DNA from: CAVVYV01 sp963818205
Lineage (GTDB): Bacteria; Actinomycetota; Thermoleophilia; Solirubrobacterales; 70-9
Length of the DNA: 64,000 nt
Direction of reading: 5' to 3'
Assembly (NCBI GenBank): GCA_963818205.1
Contig: CAWFRG010000017.1
Span: 105,853 to 169,852 of the forward strand
Of the stretch, positions 1 through 7,450 are shown in pieces; position 1 is the first letter of the stretch, and every line of letters begins with the position of its first letter. The notes beneath the pieces were generated by a model. It was not told the origin of the DNA. It made no database searches and was given only the letters and a program-made list of their open reading frames with translations. A program made the position numbers and the translations under genes.

Positions 1-212
1 GGTCGCTTGCGGGACAGGACATTCCTCCCGGCCCGGGCAATCCGCTCGTCGCGCGCTGGATGGGGATCTACAACGGCGCCGGGATCCACGGGACCGATGA
101 CACCGGCTCGCTCGGGTCGGCCGCCTCGCACGGCTGCATCCGGATGGCCGTCGACGACGTGATCGAGCTCTTCGACAAGGTCGAGGTCGGGGACCCCGTT
201 TACATCCAGTAG
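1..212 (+). CDS. L,D-transpeptidase (YkuD domain), C-terminal part
   Basis: The 5' end lies outside the window. The reading frame from base 3 to the TAG at 210-212 gives about 69 residues that carry the YkuD catalytic signature: GIHGT followed by the nucleophile motif ASHGCIRM. The protein ends in DPVYIQ, a normal YkuD C-terminus. The family makes 3-3 cross-links in peptidoglycan or attaches proteins to the wall, acting outside the membrane. Signal peptide and upstream domains cannot be judged. No operon link to the next gene is evident; the gap is 30 bases. Confidence 0.9.
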   Translation, partial: SLAGQDIPPGPGNPLVARWMGIYNGAGIHGTDDTGSLGSAASHGCIRMAVDDVIELFDKVEVGDPVYIQ

Positions 213-242
213 ATCCGGCGGCGGTTCTCGTGGCCGCCGGTT

Positions 243-1217
243 ATGGCGAAGCCGGGTCAACAGGGGTGGGGCGTATCCGCAGCGAAGTTATGTCCCGTGG
301 ACACGGGAACTGGAGATCCCTCCCTGGGCGCGCCCTGGAGACATGCCTTAAAGGCCTTCGACCGTGACCTCAGCGTCCGCGGCGCCGCCGAGGGAACCCG
401 GCGGGCGTACTCGAACGACGTCGGCCAGCTGGCCGCCTGGGCCGATGAGAAGGGCCTTCGCCCGGACGCTGTCGGCCACCGCGACCTGAGGCGCTACGCG
501 GCGCACGTCTCCGGCCGCGGCGCCTCGGCGGCGACGATCGCCCGCAAGCTGGCCGCGATCCGCGCCTTCTACGGTGCCCTGCTGCGCGCCGAGATCGTCG
601 AGGCCAACCCCGCCGAGCTCGTCGCCACCCCGAAGCGCGAATCGAAGCTCCCCCGGGTCCTCAGCCGCGAGGAGATGGGCTCGGTGCTCGACCGGATTCC
701 CGCTCGCACCCCGCTCGAGCTTCGCGACCGGGCGATGCTCGAGCTCACCTATTCCTGCGGACTGCGCGCCGAGGAGGTCGTCGGCCTCAACACCGACTCG
801 CCCGACTTCGAGGGGGAGCGGCTCAGGGTGGAGGGCAAGGGGGGGAGGACCCGCCTGGTGCCGATCGGCGAGCCCGCCCAGCAGGCACTGGCGCGCTACC
901 TCGAGCGGGGCAGGCATGCTCTCGTCGGCGTCGGAGAGGAATCGGCCCTGCTGGTCTCGAAGAGCGGCCGGCGGCTTCACCCCTCCGACGTCCGCCGCCG
1001 GCTCGAGCGCTGGGTCCGCGAGGCGGCGCTCGCCGGAGGCGTCTCGCCGCACTCCCTCCGTCATTCGTTCGCCACGCACCTGCTCGAGGGAGGCGCGGAC
1101 CTGCGGGCGATCCAGGAGCTGCTCGGGCACTCGAGTCTCTCGACCACCCAGGTCTACACCCGCGTTGAGTCATCATGGGTGCGCAAGCAGTACGCCCGAA
1201 GTCACCCACGCGCATAG
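243..1217 (+). CDS. xerD: Tyrosine recombinase, XerC/XerD type
   Basis: A 324-residue tyrosine recombinase. The N-terminal SAM-like core-binding domain lies at about residues 32-115 and the catalytic domain at about 135-315. All catalytic residues are visible: R175 (CGLRAEE), K199 (EGKGGRTR), H270 and R273 (HSLRHSFATHL), H296 (LLGHSS) and nucleophile Y305 (QVYTRV). Length and motifs fit chromosomal XerC/XerD, which resolve chromosome dimers at dif, rather than a phage integrase. The first 30 residues are unusual for the family, so a start further downstream is possible. XerC and XerD cannot be told apart here. It lies 3.3 kb from the tRNA-Gly element but is probably unrelated to it. Confidence 0.85.
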   Translation: MAKPGQQGWGVSAAKLCPVDTGTGDPSLGAPWRHALKAFDRDLSVRGAAEGTRRAYSNDVGQLAAWADEKGLRPDAVGHRDLRRYAAHVSGRGASAATIARKLAAIRAFYGALLRAEIVEANPAELVATPKRESKLPRVLSREEMGSVLDRIPARTPLELRDRAMLELTYSCGLRAEEVVGLNTDSPDFEGERLRVEGKGGRTRLVPIGEPAQQALARYLERGRHALVGVGEESALLVSKSGRRLHPSDVRRRLERWVREAALAGGVSPHSLRHSFATHLLEGGADLRAIQELLGHSSLSTTQVYTRVESSWVRKQYARSHPRA

Positions 1218-1336
1218 GAGACGTGCTGCAAAACAGCTTCACTCGAAGGCCGTCCTCCGCCTTCGCTCTCGTCTGAAGACCGCTTAGCGACGCGGCCGCT
1301 TGGCAACCCTTGTCCGCGCCGATAGGGTTCGGCGCC

Positions 1337-3424
1337 ATGGCGCACAAGCCCGCCGACCGGATTCGAAACGTTGCCCTGATCGGCCACCGCGGCAGCGGCA
1401 AGACCTCGCTGCACGAGGCGATGCTGTTCGAGGCCGGCGTCGTCAACCGGCTCGGCAAGGTCGAGGAGGGCAGCACGGTCTCCGACTTCGAGCCCGACGA
1501 GCAGGAGCGCGAGATGTCGATCGGCGCCACGGTCGCCTCCTTCGAGCACGACGGGCGCAAGATCAACCTGATCGATACACCCGGCGACCCCAGCTTCGTC
1601 GCCGACACGGTGGGGGCCCTCCGGGTAGCCGACGCCGCGGTAGTCGTGGTCAACGCGGTGATGGGAGTGGAGGTCCACACCGAGCGCCTCTGGCAGCGCG
1701 CCGACAAGGAGGGCCTGGCGCGACTGGTCTTCGTCAACATGCTCGACCGCGAGCGCGCCGACTTCTTCCGGGCGCTGGAGTCGCTGCAGAACGCCTTCGG
1801 CAATCACGTGGTCGCCACCGAGATCCCGATCGGCTCCGAGCACAACGTCACCGGGGTGATCGACCTGATCGACATGAAGGCGTTCGTCGCCCAGGGCGAG
1901 GGGCAGGGGGCCGCCGCCGAGCAGGAGATCCCCGAGGAGCTCCGCGAGCGGGCCCAGGAGTACCGCGAGAAGCTGATGGACGAGGTCGCCGAGAACTCCG
2001 ACGAGCTGATGGAGCGCTACCTCGAGGGCGAGGAGATCGACCACGAGGAGATCGTCACCGTGCTCAAGCAGGGGGTGACCGCGGGCAGGATCTTCCCGGT
2101 CACCTGTGGAGTCGCAACCAAGAACCTCGGCACCAGCCGCCTGCTCCAGGCGCTGGTCGAGGACCTGCCTTCGCCGGCGATGCGCGGCTCGGTCACCGCT
2201 CTCGACCCAGAGGGCGAGGAGATCGACGTCGCCCCCGACGAGGACGGTGAGCTGGTCGCCTACGTCTTCAAGACCCTCGCCGACCCCTACGCCGGGCGGC
2301 TCAACCTCTTCCGGGTGCACCGCGGGGTGCTCAAGGGGGACTCCCAGGTGACCAACGCCAGCCGTCGCGCCAAGGAGCGAATCGGCCAGCTGCTCGTCTC
2401 CCAGGGCAAGGAGCACGAGCAGGTGAGCGAGCTGGGCGCCGGCGACATCGGCGCGGTGGCGAAGCTGAAGGAGACCCGCGCCGGCGACGTCCTCGCGAGC
2501 AAGGACGCGAAGCTCTCCTTCCCGCCGCTCGACCTGCCGGCGCCGGTGATGGCCTTTGCCTTCGAGCCGAAGGCCAAGGGCGACGAGGAGAAGGCGGTGA
2601 GCGCGATCCGCCGCCTGGAGGAGGAGGACCCGACACTCGACGTCCACCGCGACCAGCAGACCGGCGAGCAGATCATCGCCGGTCTCACTCAGGTCCACGT
2701 CGAGGTGATCGTCGACCGGATGAAGCACCGCTTCGGCGCCGAGATCCAGCTGCACCCGCCGCGGGTGCCCTACCTGGAGACGATCCGCAAGGCCGCCAAG
2801 GCCCACGGCCGCTACAAGAAGCAGACCGGCGGCCGCGGCCAATTCGGCGACTGCCATATCGAGATGGAGCCCGCCGAGCCCGGCACCGGCTTCGACTTCG
2901 TCGACGCGATCAAGGGCGGGGCGATCCCGAAGGGGTTCATCCCCGCGGTCGAGAAGGGGATCGCGGAGGCGATGCAGCACGGGGTCGTCGCCGGCTATCC
3001 GGTCAAGGACGTGCGGGTGCGGCTCTACGACGGCTCCCACCACTCGGTGGACTCATCCGAGAACGCCTTCAAGGTTGCGGGCTCGATGGCCTTCAAGCAG
3101 GCGATGGAGGATGCCGACCCGGTCCTGCTCGAGCCGATCATGCTGCTGACCGTCTCGGTGCCCGAGGACGCCGTCGGCGACGTCGTCGGCGACCTCAACT
3201 CGCGCCGGGGCCGCCCGCTGGGGATGGAGGCGAAGGGCTCGGCGACCGAGATCAAGGCCGAGGTGCCGATGGCGGAGGTGCTGGACTACGCGCCAGACCT
3301 GCGCGCGATCACCGGTGGGCGCGGCGACTACACGATGGAGTTCGCTCGCCACGAGGAGATCCCGGCTCACCTGGCGCAGCAGGTGATCTCGCAGGCGCGC
3401 TCCGAGGAGGAAGTCAGGGCCTAA
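1337..3424 (+). CDS. EF-G-like translational GTPase (EF-G2/FusA2 type)
   Basis: A 695-residue protein with the whole EF-G domain order. The P-loop GHRGSGKT is at residues 16-23 and the G3 motif DTPG at about 80-83. Domain II, the domain IV motif GGRGQFGDCH and a C-terminal EF-G fold follow. The base-recognition motif, NKxD in EF-G, reads NMLD at about 134-137, so the lysine is missing. That matches the EF-G-like paralogues of actinobacteria rather than the housekeeping fusA. I chose the ATG at 1337, not the in-frame TTG at 1310, because TAGGGT at 1323-1328 puts a -10 box 8 bases upstream and the G domain starts right after it. The cellular role of this paralogue is not established. Confidence 0.85.
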   Translation: MAHKPADRIRNVALIGHRGSGKTSLHEAMLFEAGVVNRLGKVEEGSTVSDFEPDEQEREMSIGATVASFEHDGRKINLIDTPGDPSFVADTVGALRVADAAVVVVNAVMGVEVHTERLWQRADKEGLARLVFVNMLDRERADFFRALESLQNAFGNHVVATEIPIGSEHNVTGVIDLIDMKAFVAQGEGQGAAAEQEIPEELRERAQEYREKLMDEVAENSDELMERYLEGEEIDHEEIVTVLKQGVTAGRIFPVTCGVATKNLGTSRLLQALVEDLPSPAMRGSVTALDPEGEEIDVAPDEDGELVAYVFKTLADPYAGRLNLFRVHRGVLKGDSQVTNASRRAKERIGQLLVSQGKEHEQVSELGAGDIGAVAKLKETRAGDVLASKDAKLSFPPLDLPAPVMAFAFEPKAKGDEEKAVSAIRRLEEEDPTLDVHRDQQTGEQIIAGLTQVHVEVIVDRMKHRFGAEIQLHPPRVPYLETIRKAAKAHGRYKKQTGGRGQFGDCHIEMEPAEPGTGFDFVDAIKGGAIPKGFIPAVEKGIAEAMQHGVVAGYPVKDVRVRLYDGSHHSVDSSENAFKVAGSMAFKQAMEDADPVLLEPIMLLTVSVPEDAVGDVVGDLNSRRGRPLGMEAKGSATEIKAEVPMAEVLDYAPDLRAITGGRGDYTMEFARHEEIPAHLAQQVISQARSEEEVRA

Positions 3425-3485
3425 GGGCCGCGACGCAGCGCATCGCCGTGCGCTCTGTCCCGGCAGGTAGCGGCCCGCCTGATGC

Positions 3486-3909
3486 TCAGTGCTGGGCCCA
3501 CGGGCCGGCGCCGGCGATCCGGTCGACGGCGATGTGGGTGATGTAGCCGGGCGGCGGGTTCGGCATCGGCGGGAACTCGGAGTCGGAACCGAGGTAGGTG
3601 CGGGCGAGGCGCTGGAGCAGCTCCGGCGCGCCGCCCTCGGTCACCCTGGCGGTGCCATAGACGACCAGGTAGTCCTTGAGCCCGTGGTCGCCGACGCTCG
3701 CGCCCCTCGATCGAGAGCGCCACCCGCGGGTCGCGCTCGATGTTCTCGAGCTTCCGCAGCCGGGGAACGTGCCCGCAGACGATCTCATCGCCGTCGAGTC
3801 CGACCCAGACGCAGGTCACCTGCGGCGAGCCGTCCTCGTTCAGGGTCACCAGGTGGGCGAGGCGCGCCGACTCGAGGATCTCGCGGGCGCTGTCGGGGAG
3901 CTCAGCCAC
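3486..3909 (-). CDS. PPOX-class F420-dependent oxidoreductase, frameshifted
   Basis: About 140 residues on the minus strand from a GTG at 3909. The N-terminal half (SARLAHLVTLNEDG, TCVWVGLDGDEIV, DPRVALSIEG) and the C-terminal half (LKDYLVVYGTARV, YITHIAVDRIAGAGPW) are in different frames, joined by a one-base shift near 3700. Together they make a complete split-barrel protein of the F420-binding pyridoxamine-phosphate-oxidase-like group, cytosolic redox enzymes of mostly unknown substrate. It ends 62 bases from the convergent EF-G-like gene and is divergent from the RNase HI-like gene at 3983. The shift is probably a sequencing error because both halves are fully conserved. Confidence 0.75.
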
Positions 3910-3982
3910 GGGCGGCAGCGTATCGACGGCGCCGTCCCGGCTCCCTCGCTGGGCAAGGACCCTCGCTGCTACGGTGCCGCGC

Positions 3983-4391
3983 GTGTCCGGGGTCAAGCGT
4001 CTGGTCGTCAACGTCGATGGCGGGGCGAGAGGCAATCCCGGCCCCGCCGCGATCGCCGCCGTGGCGAGCGGACGGGAAGGGGGAGATCCTCGCCGAGCGC
4101 AGCGAGCGGATCGGTGAGGCCACCAACAACGTCGCCGAGTACCGGGCCCTGCTTCTCGGGATCGAGCTCGCCCGCGAGCTCGGCGCCGGCGAGGTCGAGC
4201 TGGTCGGTGACTCGGAGCTGATCGTTCGCCAGGTGAAGGGCGACTACAAGGTGAAGCAGGCCGGGCTGAAGCCACTCCACGCCGAGGTCGGGAAGGCACT
4301 CGCGCGGCTGGATAAGTGGTCGATCCGGAACGTCCCCCGCGAGGAGAACGCCGAGGCCGACCGCCTCGTCAACGAGGTCCTGGACAGTTAG
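3983..4391 (+). CDS. RNase HI-like protein, frameshifted
   Basis: The GTG at 3983 follows a -10-like TACGGT (3970-3975) by 7 bases, which suggests a leaderless mRNA. The reading gives VVNVDGGARGNPG, then after a one-base shift near 4065-4075 continues GEILAERS to EVLDS. The four acidic residues of RNase HI are all present: D in NVDGG, E in NVAEYRAL, D in VGDSELI and D in NAEADRLV. The protein would be about 136 residues, a normal stand-alone RNase HI domain, which cleaves RNA in RNA:DNA hybrids. The missing base falls between ASG and DGKGE, where all conserved blocks are otherwise intact, so an error in the sequence is likelier than a real break. Confidence 0.8.
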
Positions 4392-4474
4392 CGCGGGGAC
4401 TCGACCCAAAATTCTGGAGGGGGAAACCGGCCGACCTCTGGCGTCGCTCGCCGAGTGATCCCCACGGCCGCGCC

Positions 4475-4480
4475 TATACT
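4475..4480 (+). promoter_or_regulatory. -10 box of tRNA-Gly
   Basis: TATACT ends 11 bases before the first base of tRNA-Gly, at the right distance for transcription to begin a few bases upstream of the mature tRNA. No convincing -35 element is visible. Confidence 0.5.
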
Positions 4481-4491
4481 TTTCGGCCCGC

Positions 4492-4565
4492 GCGGCTGTA
4501 GCTCAGTTGGCTAGAGCGTCTGCTTGCCATGCAGAAGGTCGTGGGTTCGAATCCCATCAGCCGCT
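4492..4565 (+). tRNA. tRNA-Gly (GCC)
   Basis: A 74-base cloverleaf. Acceptor arms GCGGCTG and CAGCCGC pair perfectly, and the D-arm reads GCTCAGTTGGCTAGAGC. The anticodon stem TCTGC/GCAGA encloses the loop TTGCCAT, so the anticodon is GCC. The T-arm is GTGGGTTCGAATCCCAT. CCA is not encoded. Its 3' half is repeated exactly at 6891-6937, making this gene the attachment site of the element that follows. Confidence 0.97.
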
Positions 4566-4568
4566 TCC
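4522..4568 (+). repeat. attL: tRNA-Gly 3' end, 47-bp direct repeat, copy 1
   Basis: From the anticodon loop to just past the discriminator base, these 47 bases are identical to 6891-6937. Similarity continues beyond them in both copies as a hairpin (GCGGGGGTTCTGCTCTTC), so the duplicated unit included the tRNA terminator. This is the usual footprint of a tyrosine integrase that inserts into a tRNA 3' end and rebuilds the gene. Confidence 0.85.
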
Positions 4569-4680
4569 CCGGAGTCCCTGCTACGGCGGGGGTTCTGCTC
4601 TTCTGGGGTCGCGGTACCTTCCGCAGGTCGGGGCTCGAAATCGGCGCTAGTGCCTAATGTGGCAAACTTTTCGTGCCCAT

Positions 4681-5131
4681 TCAGCCGCCGTGCAAGAGCT
4701 CGTCCATCGAGGCGCCGTGGTCGGTTTTGGTGGCGATCACGGACGCGTAGATGCTGAACGTCATCTTCGGATCGGTCGCTCGAGAATTCGTGGAAGCTAG
4801 GCATGGGCCTGGGCTCCTCCGACTCGCGATGGGGTGCGGGCGGCTTCCAGATGCCGCGGCGCACATCGGCGAGTACGTTCGCCAAATCCTCCTCGGCTCG
4901 ACGTCGATCAGCCGTCAGCGGTGCTGCCGAGGGTGATACACGGGCGCCCGTAACCCGGTGCGCGGAAACGGATCGCAAAGCTAGTGCCGCGCTTTGCCTT
5001 GCGTTCGATGACTTGGCCGCGGGCCGGGCGGGGCTCGCCGCCTCCCTCAACCGACGCTCACCGGAGGTATCGGGGAACCTCATTCGACGCTGCTCGTCCT
5101 CAAGCTCCTGCGTGACTTTCGCTTCCGGCAA
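4681..5131 (-). pseudogene. Decayed tyrosine site-specific integrase with internal deletion
   Basis: On the minus strand, one frame has an integrase-like N-terminal segment (ANVLADVRRGIWKPPAP, then PMPSFHEFSS). It runs directly into another frame that holds only the last catalytic block, DPKMTFSIYASV with the nucleophile tyrosine, ending at TCA 4681-4683. The middle of the protein, with the catalytic Arg, Lys and His-x-x-Arg, is absent, so this is a deletion and not just a frameshift. The end of the gene lies about 110 bases from the tRNA-Gly att site, where integrases of such elements normally sit. The upstream CDLCPDCG in the same frame may be a zinc knuckle or chance. Confidence 0.65.
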
Positions 5132-5322
5132 CGCACCACAGTCCGGGCAGAGATCGCATTGCCGTCACGGAGCGGCACGATCACCCACGTCAGCGCTTCG
5201 GGTGAGCTCGGCTCGGTGCCTCTCGTTTGCACGTTCACAAGTCATTTGGTCAGGTTCTCCCCTCTTGAAGTAGCCATCACACCGACCGCGGGTCGATCTG
5301 GCTGGGACGGAGCTCCGCGCCA

Positions 5323-5481
5323 TCAGCGCTGCTCTCTTCTCAGCGGGACCCGCTCAAGCGCGAGCTGACGGAGCGGCGAAGAGACAGAGCGTCCCTCGCG
5401 CTGGGCGATCCGCTTAAGCTCCCGCCGGGTGGATGACGGCAAATAGACGATCGCGCGGTGGTCTGCTTTCTTGGTAGCCAT
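5323..5481 (-). CDS. Small ribbon-helix-helix (CopG/Arc-like) protein
   Basis: A 52-residue protein starting MATKKADHRAIVYLPSS. A short beta strand (AIVYLP) is followed by two helices, RRELKRIAQREGRSVSS and LRQLALERV, the arrangement of Arc/MetJ/CopG DNA-binding proteins, which dimerise through the strand. It probably acts as a repressor or an antitoxin half, but no toxin partner is visible. The in-frame extension up to 5649 is poor coding sequence, so the ATG at 5481 is preferred. It lies inside the tRNA-Gly element. Confidence 0.5.
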   Translation of the reverse strand: MATKKADHRAIVYLPSSTRRELKRIAQREGRSVSSPLRQLALERVPLRREQR

Positions 5482-5732
5482 ATGGGCGCAGACTTGCACC
5501 GGGCACAGACTGGACCGCCGAACGGCAGTAATCAATTCCCCCAGTTTGGGTCCTTTTCTCATGGGTCCTCGTTGATCGGGGAGCAAGGCTGCGGCCGTAC
5601 TCAGACGACGTCTGCGCGGTCGGCGACTCGGCTTCTTTGGCTCGCGCATCGCCTCAGTTGGCTCTCGTGGGAATGGACGTCTGTCGGCACGGGCTCAGCG
5701 CGGGTTGCTGGGTCGATCTAGACTCGGCGGTC

Positions 5733-6190
5733 ATGGTGGAGACCGAGGCAGCGATAGCTGTGCAGCTCCCGATAGCGACCACGCTCGCCGGCGTGTGGAT
5801 CGGCTCGCGGCTCACCAGCAAGACGGCCCGCGAGATCGCACGCGACGAGCGGGGAATGCCACGAGCGCCAGGCGGTTCGGGAGCGCCAGGAAGCCGCGGC
5901 CGAGGGACTGCGGGAGGTCGTCATCAGCGTTCAGGGGATAGCTCCCCAGAGCCTCATGGGTCCCGCTGACGCGAGAGGAGCCCGTGGCCCGCGCCCACCA
6001 AATGTTGCGGCTGGGCTGGACACGGGCAGTCTTCTGCGAGACGAGGGGATCGACCATGGCGCTCTCGCACATCGCGGGCCAAGACGCGCAAACAGCACGG
6101 TCGGAGTCGATCAACTTCGTCACCCTGAAGCCAGTCCACGTCGCGGCACGGTCTGCGCTAACGAACCCCGGGGGGCTGAGCCGGGCGTAA
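5733..6190 (+). CDS. Membrane-anchored small protein of unknown function, frameshifted
   Basis: The ATG at 5733 follows TAGACT (5719-5724) by 8 bases, the pattern of leaderless genes in this window. The start MVETEAAIAVQLPIATTLA and GVWIGSRL forms one membrane segment. The chain continues through two frame changes as a charged helix (ECHERQAVRERQEAAAEGLR, frame 1 from 5854), then ARAHQMLRLGWTRAVF (frame 2 from about 5981) to the stop at 6188-6190. The layout, a TM anchor then a basic and acidic coiled helix, recurs in actinobacteria, but I know no function. It lies inside the tRNA-Gly element. Both shifts could be errors or real decay. Confidence 0.4.
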
Positions 6191-6359
6191 CCTCACAGGC
6201 CCAATGGACCAGCACAAGGAGTTAAGCCTCGACGAGGCGCTGCTACTTCTCAAGGACTGGCTTAGACAGTTGTTGTTCGGCTCCTCGTTCTAATTCGGCT
6301 TGGAGCTTCGAACGAGTTGCCCCCTTGACTCGTCGGTCGGCGGATGAGATGCTCGGCCC

Positions 6360-6716
6360 GTGGCTCATGCGAGTCAACTGCGCGCCTGCTTCGGCGCGGT
6401 TCTGGCCGCCGGAGTCCTGCCTTTTGCTGACGCCCGGCGCCGCGGACGCCGCCAATCGCTGCGGCAATCTACCCGGGTCGGGTGCTCGTGCCGCCTTCGA
6501 CATCGAAGCTCCAGGCCTGAGTTGCAAAAAAGCGAAGAAGGTCGCGCGAGCGTTACAAACGAGGCTGCGATCGGCGGGCAGGTTAAGCGAGTCGATGCCG
6601 CTGGCTTCTCGTTTCGGTGCAAGACCAAGCAGATCGGGTTTGAGACCTTCAGGACCAAGTGCACAGCCTCCACGGCCGGAGGTCCGCGTCGAAGCAGCTT
6701 CACCTGGGGCTTCTAG
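6360..6716 (+). CDS. Small secreted Cys-containing protein, frameshifted
   Basis: The GTG at 6360 gives a hydrophobic signal-like start (CFGAVLAAGVLPFADA). The mature region then moves to a second frame (CGNLPGSGARAAFDIEAPG, LSCKKAKKVARAL) and back to the first (GFSFRCKTKQIGFETFRTKC) before ending SSFTWGF. Reading across the two compensating shifts gives a secreted domain with a helix after a Cys and an FxC...C strand pair ending in an FTWGF strand. It resembles the neighbouring protein at 7085-7432 in this plan. No enzymatic motif is seen, and function is unknown. Confidence 0.45.
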   Translation: MAHASQLRACFGAVLAAGVLPFADARRRGRRQSLRQSTRVGCSCRLRHRSSRPELQKSEEGRASVTNEAAIGGQVKRVDAAGFSFRCKTKQIGFETFRTKCTASTAGGPRRSSFTWGF

Positions 6717-6754
6717 CTCGCTTCCTCGAAACGGAGCCGGGGTCGGGGTAGCGT

Positions 6755-6783
6755 TTTAGGCACTCGAGCCCTCCTAGTGCCTA
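6755..6783 (+). repeat. Inverted repeat near right end of the tRNA-Gly element
   Basis: TTAGGCACT and AGTGCCTAA form a perfect 9-bp stem around an 11-base spacer. The half-site TAGTGCCTAA also occurs once near the left end, at about 4649-4658, within 90 bases of the tRNA. A pair of end-proximal sites fits integrase or excisionase arm sites, or a regulator operator. Confidence 0.5.
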
Positions 6784-6818
6784 AATCGGGGTGAATCGGG
6801 GTCAATCCGGGGTAATCC
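6783..6818 (+). repeat. Four tandem AATCGGGGT-like units
   Basis: Directly after the inverted repeat, AATCGGGGTG, AATCGGGGTC, AATCCGGGGT and AATCC follow head to tail with a period of about 10 bases. That spacing places the units on one face of the helix. They lie 75-100 bases inside the right att copy, where arm-type integrase sites are usually found. Confidence 0.45.
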
Positions 6819-6890
6819 ACGGCGGCAGACGCCGCGGCCCCCTCCGCTTGTTAGTGCGGTTTGCGGCCCTCCTGATGTCATCCCAGCTCG

Positions 6891-6937
6891 GCTTGCCATG
6901 CAGAAGGTCGTGGGTTCGAATCCCATCAGCCGCTTCC
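6891..6937 (+). repeat. attR: tRNA-Gly 3' end, 47-bp direct repeat, copy 2
   Basis: An exact copy of 4522-4568, lacking the acceptor 5' strand, the D-arm and the 5' side of the anticodon stem, so it is not a tRNA gene. It is followed by a clean hairpin at about 6940-6965 (AGAACCCC...GGGGTTCT), the better preserved version of the tRNA terminator. Together with copy 1 it delimits a 2.3-kb element. Confidence 0.85.
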
Positions 6938-7084
6938 TCAGAACCCCTGTAGGCGGGGGTTCTGCTCTTCAGGGGACTGAAAGACACCTGGTCGCGCACC
7001 GAGAGATTGAGAAGGACGAACGGAGTTGAAGGGCGTTAGCCGGAGGGCTATGGTTTCTCGGCGCCAACGACGAGAGGAGGTCGA

Positions 7085-7432
7085 ATGCCTCGCTCACGTT
7101 CCGCCGGACAGGATCACCCCACGCACGGCTCGCCGGTGGCGGCGCTGGCGCTTGCGACGGCGCTGCTCCTGTGCTTCCTCTGCCTTGGGCCCAAGCCGGC
7201 CGCCGCCGCCACCTTCCACAGCTGCGCCAGCCAGAAGCTGGAGAACAACGGCATCTTCAGCCTCAAGGCCAGCCACGCGAAGTGCAAGGTCGCCCGGCAG
7301 GCCGCCAATGCGCGCAGGAGCGGGGATGCGACGCCGAAGGGCTTCTCCTGTGTGACCGGCAAGGGCGGCAACCTGACGCCCTTCACCTGTTTCCGGCGGG
7401 ACCAGGTCGTCAAGTTCTCCCTCGAGGGATAG
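7085..7432 (+). CDS. Small secreted Cys-rich protein
   Basis: A 115-residue protein with a clear signal peptide (hydrophobic ALALATALLLCFLCLG, then AAAA). The mature domain of about 75 residues has four cysteines: FHSC, AKCKVARQA, GFSCVTG and FTCFRRD, ending in a VKFSLEG strand. A strong Shine-Dalgarno site (AGAGGAGG) stands 6 bases before the ATG. The Cys spacing and the final strand resemble the broken protein at 6360-6716 on the other side of the att copy. Probably an exported protein stabilised by two disulfides. Function unknown. Confidence 0.7.
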   Translation: MPRSRSAGQDHPTHGSPVAALALATALLLCFLCLGPKPAAAATFHSCASQKLENNGIFSLKASHAKCKVARQAANARRSGDATPKGFSCVTGKGGNLTPFTCFRRDQVVKFSLEG

Positions 7433-7450
7433 CTCGACTCCCCGAAGGGC

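Noticed and set aside
243..1217. XerC/D-type recombinase as the integrase of the tRNA-Gly element
   Set aside because: It lies 3.3 kb outside the att pair on the wrong side, has the length and motifs of a housekeeping Xer protein, and a separate decayed integrase sits beside the tRNA.
1202..3043. 613-codon minus-strand ORF opposite the EF-G-like gene
   Set aside because: High-GC third-position bias leaves antisense frames open. Its sequence is Leu/Gly/Val/Asp repeats with no domain, and the plus-strand gene is certain. The same applies to the long antisense ORFs opposite dnaE, argG, argB and thrS.
6891..6937. Second tRNA-Gly gene
   Set aside because: Only the 3' half is present. Without the acceptor 5' strand and the D-arm it cannot fold as a tRNA.
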